Part shown: positions 10,617 to 22,957 of the stretch, in pieces
How the letters are laid out: the number at the start of each line of letters is the position of its first letter
How positions within the stretch are numbered: position 1 is the first letter of the stretch
Assembly (NCBI GenBank): GCA_030247855.1
Contig: JAPDRN010000146.1
Coordinates: 17,579-81,578, forward strand
Direction of reading: 5' to 3'
DNA from: Knufia peltigerae
Taxonomy: Eukaryota > Ascomycota > Eurotiomycetes > Chaetothyriales > Trichomeriaceae
DNA: 64,000 nt
Notes under the pieces: model-generated
What the model was told of the DNA's origin: nothing
Database searches by the model: none
What the model saw: only the letters and a program-made list of their open reading frames with translations
Translations under genes and position numbers: made by a program

Positions 10617-13600
10617 GTACTTGTACAGGGAAACTGTCAAAGGCAGCTCCGAAACGATTCGGCAGGAATACTGGGAGTCCATAGATTATCGCTCACAGGT
10701 TCGCAACCCATCCAAGCACTATGCTGTTTCCCGCAGTCTTGAACGGGTTTTACCACGGACCTGAGTGCACAAGAGAAGGCTTACGCCACGACACTGATCT
10801 TGAAGAAGAAATGGGAAGCTAGCGACCGGTCTTTACGGAGTGCCCAGGATGTCGATGAGGAACAAAAGCAGGAGGTCGTTCATGAAGTGGAATTGGGAAG
10901 GGACGTCGGGAATGGCGTCAAAGTTAAGCCTGAAAGCCCTCTCTTGGTTCGATACTATTGCCTCTCGTCGAGACGGGGATGACAACCACACTTCCAGACA
11001 GCCTGTACCCAGCATTTAAAATCTTGACTTACACCAGGCTTACTGGTGAACACCTCCGGCACAAATGGCCCTTCTATGTTGTCGTCACAGTTGACTTGAT
11101 ACGCACAGTCATGTCGCCCAAGAAGCCCTCCCAAGATGGATTCCTCCGACTAGTGCAATGCGTTTTGGAAAGCCAAATATCGTAACACCTAGCAGTCATC
11201 AATTTCCCAAGAAGCGAACGTCTTTCAATGATCCATCAGAAAAAGTAAGGACACGTCACCCTATCTCTCATCAAAGCGAAGACGTCAAAGCAATGAAACC
11301 ATTTGACTCCATGTCCGTGTATAGAGTCACCAAGAGTGCAAAGTATGGCAGTCTCGGTACTGATACCATGGCCGTTCTCAATCCATTCGAGGCCCGATTG
11401 TACTTCTACCACATTAAAGGAGTACCACCTGCTTTGCACGGAATCACCGGTCTCTGGGATGGCGAGCGACCTCTGCCCACTCGAGACTCAAATTGATAGT
11501 GACAACTTCTCGTTTCGCCTAACGTATCGGGAAAACCAGCGCTATCACTCGGAACAAACCCGTTGGGCCCACCCGTTCTGACCGGTGGGCTGGTGACGGT
11601 GGCTTTAGGTCAGTCACCTACAGTACGTACATAAAGCACACGTACGGATACGGATAGGGATAACCTTGTCTCTCGTATTCAACGCGGGGGGGCTTTTTTT
11701 TTTTACCAAGCCGCGGGCTTTACCCGACACGGTCAATACCCCGGACGCACTTGTTGATGACAAGACGTGGCGGCGTCTGTCTTTGCAGACGGTCTGGGCG
11801 TACCAAAAGCGTCTCCGTTCTCAAAACAAGAGTTCTGTAGGTCTGCAGGTCTTTTCGAGGCGACGCCACGCATGGATGGCTATCGCATGTGAAAGGAAAG
11901 CGGTCCGCATCAAGTAATTTCTTGTTTCGTTTTACCGAGGCATGTGTATCGGGTCAAGATCTGTTTCGGATGGTTGTCACGATCAACAACCATCAACAAC
12001 TGTCGAGAGTTTGATGCGACGGAGAAAGGGCCTCGAAAGTGGAGGATCATGTCGTCTACCGTACCTACAGTACAACCGTGACAGCTCACTTCCTCTGGTC
12101 CTCGAGACAAGACCTACCTACCGCACGAGGAATTGTAAGGAGGGATCGCTCAGTCTTTTTCGTAAACAAATCCCTGGCGAGTCCACCGAAACGAGCCAAG
12201 AGGAAGGATCAAAGTGTGGCAGTGAGGCATGGCTCGCATATCGGTGTCGGCATCTGGGCACCGAACGTGGCTCCGTCCAAAACACCCGGTGGGAAAAGTG
12301 AAGCAATCATCGTCCATCTCTATTACCGAGACGGAGAACGGAGTACGGACAACTAGTTTGAGCCAAGATGTCAATCAAGAGATCGCGGGGGCTCGTGCCG
12401 GGAAACCAAAAAAAATAAGGAAATCTGGAGTGTTAACTAACTCGAACTTTGATAGAGTGTGTTGCTTGTGCTTTCTACAAGAGTGGAGGGAGAGGGAGGC
12501 AGGGAGAGACGGAGACGCCGGAGGGCGAGCACAGCAACAACAACAACATCATCCCACACCTCTCATTAATGGATGGACCTCGATCCTCGTAGGAGAGAGA
12601 TTACTGACTCAATCAGCCAAGAGAAGGTTGTTCACTTGGACGCTGGCGCAAACGCCTCCTATTAGTGTCCCCCAAGGACCTCCGAGATGGGTCGGGTCCA
12701 ACTAATGGTGAATACGAGAAGATTTTCATGGATGTGGCTGCGCTTTCTTTTTAGGATCCGTTGTCATTTTTCTTTGTTCGTTCTTTTGACGTCACATCAC
12801 GGAGAGAGCTACAGCTTTTTACCAGAGGCGCGAGGTTGTAAAAATGTCCCAAAAAAGTGGTTTGCAGTACCAAAAGGTACCACTAGGTACGGGACGGCAT
12901 TGGAGTATTGGGTGACAACAGTCCTCCCTGTGCAACTAGAATAGCAAAGAGGAAATCGGCGAAATTCGAGATTCGAGATTTTCGAGAAAAATTGTGGAAA
13001 CATAACGGAGTAGTTTGACACGCTGACACGCTGACAACGCATTGCAACCCCGTACCTATTGTAGGCAAGTCGCTCCCTTTTGCGGAGAAGGGGAAAGATG
13101 AGGAGATGAAGAAATGAAGACACAAAGATGGAGAGACCCCAGTCAAGCCAAGGAAACATAGCCCCCCTTTTGCTTTACTTTCGTGGAGTATCCGCAGATA
13201 CTTGGGTGTGTACGAGCTCTACCTACATACCTACATACCTACAGAGTTGGCCGAAGAAGCCGTAAGTGACCGACAGACCGGGCCGGGAGGGTCATCAGAT
13301 CGGAATCGCCGAGGAGGAGGGAGGGGGGGGGGAGAGAGACAGAGAGAGAGTGTGTGTGTGTGTCTGCAACTAGGAGATCAAAACAAGAGAACAGGCGAAC
13401 TTCGGATGCACAATGTACACACACGACAATGAGTCCTTCTATTGTTGCGGGTCCGGATCTTATGCACAAACTGATACTTGGACAACGTGGCTTTCGGTTC
13501 GATCAAAGATCCGTTCATACAGTACGAGACAAACACATCTCGACGTGTGGCATCTGAAGAGCAGGGGTTTGCAGACTTGTACAGTCCATGCAACCTCCAA

Positions 13601-13899
13601 TTTCCCATGTTGGGGTCTCAGAACTCGCCAGGAAGGAAATGTCAGGCAAGGCTGAGAGAGGATAGCAAGAGTACGAACGACCTAGTGCTTCAACATCGTC
13701 ATCGTTGATGGTATATATTTAAAAAACCATAGCAACTCGGTCAAATCAAAGAGACTGCTATTATGATGATTGCCGTGACACACCACAATTCCAAACTTCT
13801 TCACTCTCTTCGTACGCACGCCTGGGGCTTGCATGACATACAACCACATCGTCCCGCATCCATCTCGTCCTTCTTCTCATCAGGCGGTCTGAGCTCTTT
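10617..13899. other. Gene-poor region of about 3.3 kb, no recognisable gene
   Basis: Only short overlapping ORFs with no domain I recognise. It holds poly-T after a G run near 11685-11704, a 7-bp inverted repeat (GCCCACC/GGTGGGC) near 11567-11590, an AACAACAACAAC tract near 12536, a TACGGAGTAC-like motif near 12338, repeats of CTACATAC near 13222-13240, and a GA/GT microsatellite at about 13321-13364. It may contain remnants of the F-box gene at its left end and 3' sequence of the transporter gene at its right end. Confidence 0.5.
13321..13364. repeat. G-run plus (GA)n/(GT)n microsatellite
   Basis: A G homopolymer passes directly into GA and then GT dinucleotide repeats. Simple-sequence DNA in the gene-poor region; no coding overlap. 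Confidence 0.8.
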
Positions 13900-15636
13900 C
13901 TAAAATGTATATTTGAATCCTCGGAGACCCTCGATAGGCTTGCCACCATCGTCGACTCGCTTGTTTGCTTTCCAGAACTTGTAGTCAAGAGCCAAGGTGA
14001 TGACGATGATCAGAGCGCTGGATATCATGCATGTGAGGATACCTGGGTGGTATTTTGGCTTGTCTTGGTCACGGAAGACCGTGCTACCAATGATACCACC
14101 GATACCTCCCGCGCCGACCAGGGTCGCGGAGCAAAGCGCACGCTTCCACTGGCCTCGGATGTTGTTCGCTTGCCAGGTGAGGACACAGGGAACGTTGGCG
14201 TTACAGGCTGCCGTGGCAATGAAGACACCAAAATAGCGAACTCCGACATTGTCGAGATAGCCAAGAAGAGGAAGGCCTTGTACACATATCGTCAGCATAC
14301 TGTGAAGACTTGGTGGAAATCAGGGCGCACTTACCAATCAAAAGTAGACACCCATTGATGAGAATAAATGGCGACCGGAGGTGGTATTTGTCTCCAAGTA
14401 CGGCGAAGGCGTACATGACAATGGCAGCAAGAACATAGGGTGGGGAGATGAGACATTGTGAGGCCGCGACACCGAAACCCATGCCCTCATTCAGAATGAT
14501 TGGCAAAAAGTATGCAATCGCATAAGTGTTCGTGGTGGTTAGACCGAAGAGTGCAGCAAACCCCCAGACTTTCAGATCTAGCGCAGACTTGAGGTATTTA
14601 CCCAACTTGAACTCTTCTGGGATTGCATCATGGCGATCTTTCTCGATGCGAGCTACTACAAAGGCAGCCTCCTTTTCATTGAGGAATTTGAACCCAAAGC
14701 TGTTGGTGGACAGTTCGGGGAAATCAACGATGACCAGATACGAGAAGAGAGCCATTGCGCAAGTGACGACGCCTTGCAGAATAAATATCCATCTCCAGCT
14801 GCAGAAAATCAGTACACCATTTCAAAACGCTAGGAGACCCCGATTGTTTTGCGACTTACCCAGCAATTCCAGGAAGAATGCCAGAGGGTGCATCTGGGTT
14901 GGTGGGGGTAGGGCCGTAATGTTGTCCCCACCACTTGGGTCCTGAACCGTGGTTCTTGAGCTGAGAGAATCCGTAGGCGAGGATGCCAGAAAATGCAGAA
15001 GCCATGGATCCGATCAAATAGAAGACAGCATTTCGCTTCTGCAGTTCATATCGAGGATACCAGCAACTGAGCAGGTACGCGCAGCCTGGGGCAAATCAGT
15101 CACAGCGCGTCAAGAGCAAGAGCCAAGGACTTACCGGGAAAGAAACCAGCCTCAAAGATACCTAGGACCAACCTCAAGGGAATGAGATCATACCAGTCCT
15201 TGACGAATCCAAATGTGATCATGGTAATACCCCAGAGCAAGGTGATGGTCGGCAAGAAGATGCGGGGTCCGACTTTGCGCAACACCACTGTAGCAGGGGG
15301 CTGCAGCAGGACATAGGTGATGAAGAAGAGAAGGACAATGATGGAGTATCGATTATCGATGAGCTTGAGATCGACGCCCATACCAGCAACGACAGCAATA
15401 CCGGTGTTGGTTCGATCCATCAAGGAAACACAGTAGAGGAAGCCGAGAGTCAACACTAGTCGTCTGTCGATGTGTCTGATGATCTTCTTTTGTTCTTGTG
15501 GGCTGAAGGCTGCGATGCGAGCATCGTTGGCCTTGTCCGAATCGATAGATACTTGAGTCTCAGCTCTCTCGAGCTGATCAATGTCAAGATCTTTTTCCAT
15601 GATAGCATTGTCATCCGTGTTAGTCTTTTGATTCAT
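13900..15636 (-). CDS. MFS transporter, allantoate permease (Dal5)/anion:cation symporter type
   Basis: Four exons: 15636-15135, 15085-14860, 14798-14335 and 14276-13900, 522 residues, with all junction phases consistent. About 12 membrane segments are expected: after a charged N-terminus (KKIIRHIDRRLVLTLGFLYCVSLMDRTNTG) comes the Dal5-family signature LMDRTN(T/I), then GPRIFLPTITLLWG and RLVLGIFEAGFFPG, both diagnostic of this family. A central loop (about 245-300) contains the charged NEKEAAFVVARIEKDR motif. Known members carry allantoate, nicotinate, biotin precursors, pantothenate or small peptides into the cell at the plasma membrane; substrate cannot be read from sequence. I chose the ATG at 15636 (MNQKTN) rather than the longer open frame to 15792, whose extra residues look like leader sequence. 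Divergent from the Cyk3-like gene across 2.2 kb. Confidence 0.9.
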
Positions 15637-17820
15637 GTTGGGCAAGTTCAAGTCAGGGATATTCTGGAGAGGCAACAGTGAAGGAGGACGAGTGAAGGAG
15701 TGGGAGAACAGTGGGAGAGCAGTCAATCTGAGGCGAGGGATATGACGGATTATATAGACGGTATCGAGTACGCTCCGTACATTCATAGGCAATGTCCAAG
15801 ACTCGAGGCTCCGCTGGGAAGTCGCACAGGTGAAAAGCTAAGCTCCAACAAAGCAATCGAATAGGGCAAAAGAATGTCAGGCCAAGGTCGAGAACACGAC
15901 GGCGACAAGCATGAGACAAGGATTAAAAAATTGAGGGCCCAGGGAGATGCAACGCTTCGAGTACGATAGGCTAGGCGCAGTAGTGATTAGCAGTGACGGT
16001 AGCCACCAGCAAGGGCTGGCAACCCCAGAAAGCTGAGTGATGGCCATGAGCATCCACAGGTGTGCAGACCTGAGTCTGGGGTACGCCATGTGGGCATGAG
16101 CCTGTGCGATTGGTCGTCCGACGTGGCAATCACGCATTAAGTGCCCTGCCACATTGTTGGGTCACAATCCTTCCAACTTACAGACTTGAATTCTGCCCAT
16201 AGCCAATACACACTCATACTAGCAGACCGAGGTATGCGTTTGCTCATTTCCCCATTAAGGTGTGAATGACATGATCCATGAGGTGCGATGATACTGACAA
16301 CCGGAGTGGGTTGGGAGAACGCCCCTAGTGGCGGGCCAAGGCCTTGGAATTGGCTTGGGGGCAACCCACTGAGATCTCGACAAAGTCTGTCATTTCGCGC
16401 GAACAAGGGTGTCTCAAAAGATGCGGATTTCTGGCGCCAGGCTCGAAACCAATGGAGCCAACAGTCAGCAATCAGACCAGAGGAGTTGATGCTTCAAATT
16501 GAGATACGAATCGGGTGTAGCGATGCCAATGGACAACGCGATAAGGACGTGGGTGGCAAGCTTTCCAGCCGGGTTTGATGATGGTGCATAAGCGTGCTCT
16601 TGGCCGATAGAAGCACGGACTGAGGACTCTAGCCGTGCTCACCACCAAAGGCCGACCCGGGGGTCACCAAATGCGGGAGCACAATGCTAAGTGATCCTCG
16701 GCACTCATGGCATACATCATTGTGAGCGGAATCTTTGCGAGAGTAGCGACCGATCGAGTAACAGGCCCAGAGGAAATTCGGCCGTGTGTTCCTAAGATTC
16801 AAGGTTCGCTCCGTAGGACAAGAACACTGGAGAGGAGGCGGGGTTGATGGTGGTCGTATTGCCGGTAGGTCGACTCGGTATTCCTTACCGTGTGGCCCTT
16901 TTGACATCGTGATACCGTTCGAAGCCGACCGGCGCAGGACACGCCGAAAACGACCCAGCAACTTGAGGAAGCTGACTCACTCACAACTAAGTCAGGCCGG
17001 CTATTGCTGGGTTGGATCCTCGGCAATTTCTGCCAGATTAGTACAGGGTGCATGATCCTTGCCAAGTGTGGGAAGTCGGCCTCAGATATGGCCATTGATG
17101 GCCCCAATGCGACAGGAGTTCAAGTCTGAAGAACAGAAGGGAGGAGGTGACATGAGAAGCGGGATTTGGCTCGTTTTATAGCTCGCATCTATAACGAGAG
17201 GGTGAAATATGGATTAATCAACGACCTTCAGGCACGTTTTAAAATGGCAAGAGCCGGTTGAACACCGAGAGCGAATCAAAGTGAGCATCAGATCAACGAC
17301 CAGCTGAAATCCGTTCAATTCATGCTGCCGTTTTAACAGCAGGATGCCGAGTTCCGCAAAATAATGCAATGCCTGTCAAATGCTGCTCCGGCTGCAACTG
17401 AGGGAGATTTAGCGCTTAAATATCGTCAGACCAGATATCATTCTGTGAGTGGTCGGGGAAGTGTCCACCAAGATCAGCTCGGATAGTGCCGATGCGCTAG
17501 GCTGTTTTGAGTCAAGATGTCAACAAATGTCGACAGCAACCAACAAGTTGCCTGCGCTTCGTGTTGTCTCAACTACATTGTTGTAGCAAAGCACAGACAG
17601 TGTCTTGCTTGATGGATAGAGACTATTGATAGCAGTCTGGGTTGAAGCAGTTATCGGTCCTTATTCATTTTGTCTTTTCTCCTTTCAGATTCACTATTTA
17701 CATCGTTCTCTGGCCATACACACTCGTTCGACTGGCCGGCTCGATGCTGCTGTCTTCACCACTTATGCGACACGAGCCCTCCCCAGAAACAACTTGAGAC
17801 CTTATTCTCGCTCGAAGGAC
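15637..17820. other. Long divergent intergenic region, no gene recognised
   Basis: About 2.2 kb between the transporter start and the Cyk3-like start. Short ORFs on both strands lack domains. The open frame of the Cyk3 gene extends back to 17626, but its first codon there is TTG, so it is treated as leader. Long 5' regions are common for fungal transporters and morphogenesis genes. Confidence 0.5.
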
Positions 17821-20800
17821 ATGGCGACCTCTCAATTACCCTCGAAATTTCCCTGTTGGTGTCGCGCAGTCTATTCTTGGGGAGGAGAGACGGACAAGGA
17901 TTTAGGATTCGTGGAAGGCGATCTGATAGAATGCCTAAATGCTGGCGACGGTTCGTGGTGGATGGGAAGATTGAGGAGAGATAAACGGATGATGGGCCTA
18001 TTCCCTTCGAATTTTGTCGTTGTTCTCGAGGACAACTTTGTGCCTATGAGTCGGTCCGTCAGCCCGTTGCCAGAGCTACACAAAACCGACAGCGGGCGAA
18101 AGAGTACGCAGGAACAACAACAAGAAAAGAAAGAACGAGCAAAATTCAGAAGGCCTTTCCAAGGTTACAAGCATGCCAAAGCTCCCACTGGCACAGGGGC
18201 CACACCGCAACGAACCACGGCACCAGCACAACCAGTATATGATTCCAGAAACCCTCCCTCTACAGTGCTATGGCAGCAAAGACCACCATCGCGAGCGCCA
18301 TCACGATCTCCGTCTCCAATACCACACCATGAAATCGGTTCTTCTCCCCCACCGCCTCCTCCACCTCATCGCATTCTTGGGGGTTTCAACGGCAGCGCGT
18401 CTCGGGCTCCCTCCCCGGCGCCTGAGCCACTTGATATGAACGACAGATATCAAACCTTCTCCCGGACACCTTCGCCAGCACCACCTTCTTTGAACGGGCA
18501 CACTCCTCCGATGATCCGTAGTGCTATGGACGACGTAATGTCTTCGCTTGATGACATGACATTGGTCGGACATGATCCACAACATGGGCAGGACCATGAA
18601 TTCAACCCTTGGTCCCCAGAAGCTTTTGACGATTTCCGTCGACCCAACGAGCGATCGGACCCTCGGCCATTGACGAGTCTAGGGCTAGGTGCAGGAGGCA
18701 GCAATTACTCAGGAGGACGTATCAACTATAGTAGCCGCCATAACAGCCCAGACAGGTTTCAGGATGGCGCTCCGAGGCTTGAAAATTACGTTCAGCGAAT
18801 GGAGAGCAGACTCCGTCATATGCAGCAGGCTAGAGAAGGCTTGATAGATCCAGACGACGTCGCAGGCAGCGACCCACCCGAACCACCTGCGAAGAACTCA
18901 CCTTGGTCGTCGCGCCCTGTTTCATCTATGGCGGATCGTAGAAAGTCACTACGGAAACGGAAGTCTGCTTATGAACTTGGAGGCAATGGGTTGGCAAGGA
19001 CGTACACGACGAAAACAAACTCTACAAACTCCAGCAGCGGCGTTCAGAGTGTTGCGACGAATTCTTCACATCAATCGAGCATGACCAGCCAAAGTCTCAT
19101 GAGCGGGTACTCGGCTGGTGCTTTCAGCGCGACGAGCGCAGGCAGTCTCGCCAGGAAGAGAATGGGGAGTATCCGAGACAGAATGAGCCGACCTATGACT
19201 AGCGCAGGCATGAGAAATGACAGGTGGGAGCAGAACGATGCGAGACCGAAAACACCAATGACAGGCATCTCCTTCCATTCCAGTCACGACTCGAGGCAAG
19301 GTGCAAAATCGGCCATAGGCTGGGAAGATGCAGAAAGGAGTACGACTGGTGGTCTTGGTGGATTCACCACGCCCAAGGCCAAGAAACCCGGGTTCTTTAA
19401 GAAATTGATGGACAGTGCAAAGACGGGGGCTGCGAGCGCCAGAAGTACGATCTCGGCAAGCCAGACCGGAAGCAATGCCGGTTCACCAACGAAATTGACT
19501 GGTATCGCTGGAGGCACAGCTTTCAATGCGCCCGTTGCGAGTACAAATGTGAATTCGTATGGTGTTGATGCCGCCCGTGAGATGGGCCTGGCAAGCGGAG
19601 CATCGGGCTCATACATCCTCACGCGGCGCGATATCAATCGATCCAATACTCCCGGGCCATCGGAACGACAAGAACGAGCGGACCGGTGTCACATGCTTGA
19701 TCAACCCGTCATTTGTCCTGTAGAAGAGCTTTTCGAGACTCTACAAGGTGATGAAGATGCAAATGGTCGACCAGTCTACGAACCTTTTCAGATCAGTAAT
19801 CCCAGCTTCAGCCAAGTCGACAAGGCAGCTCGGTTCATTACCAGTCTGCCGATCAGTATCACCGCTGTGAGTCTTGCGACAGGCTTCATCTGCCGGCCAT
19901 ACCGAAGTGGCGTTCAAAGACTGAGAGCAATCTTCATCTGGTGTGCAGAAAGGATTAGTTGGGAAGAAGACCACGACATGGGCGGATACAACTACAATTC
20001 TCCCCTCGATACAAGGCGCGTCATACAGTCAAGAAGAGGGAATAGCCAGGAAGTCTCGGCTTTGATTCTAGAAATGTGCTCGGCCATTGGAATTCATGCT
20101 GAGGTCGTGCAAGGATATCTCAAGACACCAGGAGAAGATCTTGATCTGGATAGTCTCAGTCGACCGAATCACTTCTGGAATGCAATACTCGTCGACAACG
20201 AGTGGAGAATGATGGACGCAAGTTTAGCAAGCCCGACTAACCCAAAGCGAATCTTATACTCGAGTATCAGCACAAGCATCGCGGAGGCGTGGTATTTCCT
20301 TGCAAAACCAAGCGAGATATCCTGGACGCATGTACCTCTCGAGGATGTTCAGCAGCACATGATTCCCAGCATCAGTGCGGATGTGCTGCTAAGCTTGCCT
20401 GGAACATGCCCGCCATTCTTCAGACAAGGTCTGTCAATCCATGCATACGACACTAGTATTATTCGCATGGAGGGACTGGAAATGTGTACACTCAGCATTA
20501 ACGTTCCCCCAGATGTTGAGATTGTGGCAGAAGTAGAAGCCAGGAAATACCTTCGAGATCAGGACGGTGACGTTTACGAAGACACCGACAACATTACCAA
20601 GAAAAGAGCACTTGCTCAGCCCAGTTGGTATCGAACCATGCCAAATACTGAAATATGTCAAAAGCGATATGTCGTCAAGGCCATCCTACCCGGAGATGAA
20701 GGAATCGCCGTGCTGAAAGTCTACGCTGGGAAGAAGGGACTGATGCTGAGCTCTCGGGATATTGTTCATCCTGTGGCCCTGGCTTTGCCGCTTTATCAAT

Positions 20801-21348
20801 CTGGCGAGAATCCTGCGTATGATTTTGTTCTGCGACATCCCACACCACATGCCACAAGACAGGATCTCTACGTTGTCCAACCACAATGCATACGACTGGG
20901 CGCTGGCGAGACATACGTCTTTTGCGTTCGACAGCACGCCGCATCTGTCGCTTCGATGCCTGCCACTGAATCAAATGGCTTTGACCATCGACCCGTCAGT
21001 CCGAACCCACTTGCACGGCCAGCTAGTGCGATGAGTATGACGAGCAGTGCGGCCGGAAGCAATCCAAGTGAACAGGGCAGCAATGTCATTGGGCCAGGAG
21101 GTGTGAAAGTCGTCAAAGACAAGCCAGCCAAGCTAGCGATTCAAAGTCCGAGTGGGAAGATCATCAGACTGAATCGTAAGCACGAAGGGCTACCACAAGC
21201 AAGTGCTCTCAGGGATGTCGACGGTGAGATTCTCGGCAGTGTGTGGGAAACGACGGTCAAAGTTACCGAGCGTGGAACCTGGCGTGGTCTGGTGCTGGCC
21301 GATCGAAGTGCAAGATGGTGCGTTTTTTGTGAATGGGAAAGCTCATGA
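17821..21348 (+). CDS. cyk3: Cyk3-like cytokinesis protein (SH3 + transglutaminase-like domains)
   Basis: Single-exon protein of 1,175 residues from the ATG at 17821 (MATSQLPSKF). An N-terminal SH3 domain spans about residues 9-68 (CRAVYSWGGETDKDLGF...GDGSWWMGRL...GLFPSNFVVVL). A long low-complexity Pro/Ser-rich linker follows (about 80-600), with PxxP motifs and basic stretches such as RRKSLRKRKS. A transglutaminase-like core spans about 695-810: RAIFIWCAERISWEE, then RRGNSQEVSALILEMC, then HFWNAILVDNEWRMMDAS. The C-terminal part is predicted globular. This order is that of yeast Cyk3, which acts at the actomyosin ring and primary septum. In the core, the place where an active transglutaminase carries its nucleophilic Cys reads GNSQEVS, while the His and Asp positions remain, so it is probably non-catalytic. 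The gene fits a scaffold for septation together with the septin at 2.6 kb, though they are not linked as a unit. Confidence 0.88.
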   Translation: MATSQLPSKFPCWCRAVYSWGGETDKDLGFVEGDLIECLNAGDGSWWMGRLRRDKRMMGLFPSNFVVVLEDNFVPMSRSVSPLPELHKTDSGRKSTQEQQQEKKERAKFRRPFQGYKHAKAPTGTGATPQRTTAPAQPVYDSRNPPSTVLWQQRPPSRAPSRSPSPIPHHEIGSSPPPPPPPHRILGGFNGSASRAPSPAPEPLDMNDRYQTFSRTPSPAPPSLNGHTPPMIRSAMDDVMSSLDDMTLVGHDPQHGQDHEFNPWSPEAFDDFRRPNERSDPRPLTSLGLGAGGSNYSGGRINYSSRHNSPDRFQDGAPRLENYVQRMESRLRHMQQAREGLIDPDDVAGSDPPEPPAKNSPWSSRPVSSMADRRKSLRKRKSAYELGGNGLARTYTTKTNSTNSSSGVQSVATNSSHQSSMTSQSLMSGYSAGAFSATSAGSLARKRMGSIRDRMSRPMTSAGMRNDRWEQNDARPKTPMTGISFHSSHDSRQGAKSAIGWEDAERSTTGGLGGFTTPKAKKPGFFKKLMDSAKTGAASARSTISASQTGSNAGSPTKLTGIAGGTAFNAPVASTNVNSYGVDAAREMGLASGASGSYILTRRDINRSNTPGPSERQERADRCHMLDQPVICPVEELFETLQGDEDANGRPVYEPFQISNPSFSQVDKAARFITSLPISITAVSLATGFICRPYRSGVQRLRAIFIWCAERISWEEDHDMGGYNYNSPLDTRRVIQSRRGNSQEVSALILEMCSAIGIHAEVVQGYLKTPGEDLDLDSLSRPNHFWNAILVDNEWRMMDASLASPTNPKRILYSSISTSIAEAWYFLAKPSEISWTHVPLEDVQQHMIPSISADVLLSLPGTCPPFFRQGLSIHAYDTSIIRMEGLEMCTLSINVPPDVEIVAEVEARKYLRDQDGDVYEDTDNITKKRALAQPSWYRTMPNTEICQKRYVVKAILPGDEGIAVLKVYAGKKGLMLSSRDIVHPVALALPLYQSGENPAYDFVLRHPTPHATRQDLYVVQPQCIRLGAGETYVFCVRQHAASVASMPATESNGFDHRPVSPNPLARPASAMSMTSSAAGSNPSEQGSNVIGPGGVKVVKDKPAKLAIQSPSGKIIRLNRKHEGLPQASALRDVDGEILGSVWETTVKVTERGTWRGLVLADRSARWCVFCEWESS

Positions 21349-22957
21349 TTTTGGGAGAAGGGGGAGCGAGGCTATCACGACTGGCCTACTAATCGGACTG
21401 GCATAGCCCATGTGCAATGATTGGCGTTCTCGGCGGAGTGACCAAACAAAAGTTTTGCGAATTGTTTTGGATTTTGTGGGCGGATACCCAGTATTTTGTT
21501 GGATGACCATGGTTTATGAGGTGTTGTTCTGCTGAGATCTGGAAAGGCTTTGGTGAAACGATTTCGACACGGATGTTCATGGGTTTGGGATCATCCGATG
21601 ATGGGCACTTAGGTGTTTGAAATATTTCAGGCTTCTCAGTTCATTTCAATGGGCGATTGGATCCAAGGGAGGAGACAATGTGGCCTGGCATGGTCGATGC
21701 CTTTTATTAGGGGATGTATGAACAACAGACAGTTTTTTCGAGGGCGGCCTCCTACGAGTACTCCGTAATGATTGAGACGAATGATAGGATTGCGTAGCAG
21801 CGTATGGAGCAATTAAATGACCAAGGATTTTATGAACAACATTCCCTACCCAAGATAACTTAGCAGGTTTTCTCTCTACAGAGATCAACCGATGGATATG
21901 CCTGAGACATGTCCTTGACGGCGAGCAGGAACAATCCTGTCAACGGATGGCGCCGTCTGGGTGAAGTTGTCTTGTCCGTTAAGCGTATCTTCGTTCTCGG
22001 CTCAAAAGTAGAAATCATCTGTCCTGCTCTCCGCCTCTTCTTCGGACTGAAAGATCCTCATCCTCCAAACATACGAATTTGGCAGGTATTGATGGTTTAG
22101 ATGGTCAGGGCATCGAGTCTTGCTGAGAAATAGATTCAAACACTAGAGGAACATTCCGCGAGAATTGGATATCTTTCGGGATGTTCATGATAGATAGGTA
22201 TAGAGGAGGGTAGAATGTTTGGTGGCGTCACCCAGGCGGAGGTGGCGGCCGTACAAATTAAGGTACTTCGGGTGCGGGTGGACATGCAAATCCTGAAAAC
22301 CCCTGCAAGTACTCAGTACTTGGCCCAATCTGACTTGTCCACGTATGTAGGCTTTACATGACTGTCAACTTGCGTCGTTTTCATCCCCTCACCTTTCACC
22401 GGTCACCACAGCCTCAAGCCCAGCACGCATTCGGAAAAGGATGAGGCTGCTTTGATGCATGCCGAAAATTTACAACTTGTGGTGTGCATGATGTCTTTGT
22501 GCAGGGCGACATGTCGTCACAAGGCTGGGGGAAAATTGATAGCCAGCTCACTTGGTTCACAGCTGTCGCATGCCACACCAAAGGGATCTGATGGGCATGG
22601 GAGATTTGATGCAAAGCAGAAGGAGAAGGTACTGAGCGATGAGCGATGGCGAGACTTCTTGGAAACGTTGCACTTGGGCAAGGTGTAGCCCACTTTGGCC
22701 AAAAATCGCTGCTCCTGCATGATGAATCAACCCCAATTGGACGATAAGTCATCACAAGTCCCAAGCTAAATTCAGATCACGCTCAGAAAGATATGTATCA
22801 TGCAGCATCTCTCTCTCATCTAGCGCCGGTAGCTGTTGAGCTATTCCTCAGACTTGCAGCTCAGGCCGAACCGTTTTCAAACTCCATCTTCTTCCAATAT
22901 CAACGGCGAACACCGGATTTAAGAATTGCTCCAGCCTCCCTTTCACCTCACGGACCG
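21349..22957. other. Intergenic region, no gene recognised
   Basis: About 1.6 kb between the Cyk3-like stop and the chosen start of the ATPase-HET gene. It contains one AGTACTCCGTA motif at 21757-21767. The ATPase-HET frame is open upstream to another ATG at 22793, so the last 165 bases may be coding. Confidence 0.5.

Noticed and set aside
11655..11664. TAGGGATAAC, the first part of a known homing-endonuclease site
   Set aside because: Only ten bases match and no homing endonuclease or intron is nearby; chance match.
13321..13364. Repeat cluster considered as a CRISPR or mini-satellite array
   Set aside because: Simple dinucleotide repeat without spacers; CRISPR arrays are not expected in nuclear fungal DNA.
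17626..17820. 65-residue N-terminal extension of the Cyk3-like protein
   Set aside because: The first codon of the extended frame is TTG, and the ATG at 17821 directly precedes the SH3 domain.
22793..22957. Upstream in-frame ATG of the ATPase-HET gene
   Set aside because: The extra 55 residues look like translated leader; the ATG at 22958 precedes a more protein-like sequence. Not excluded.
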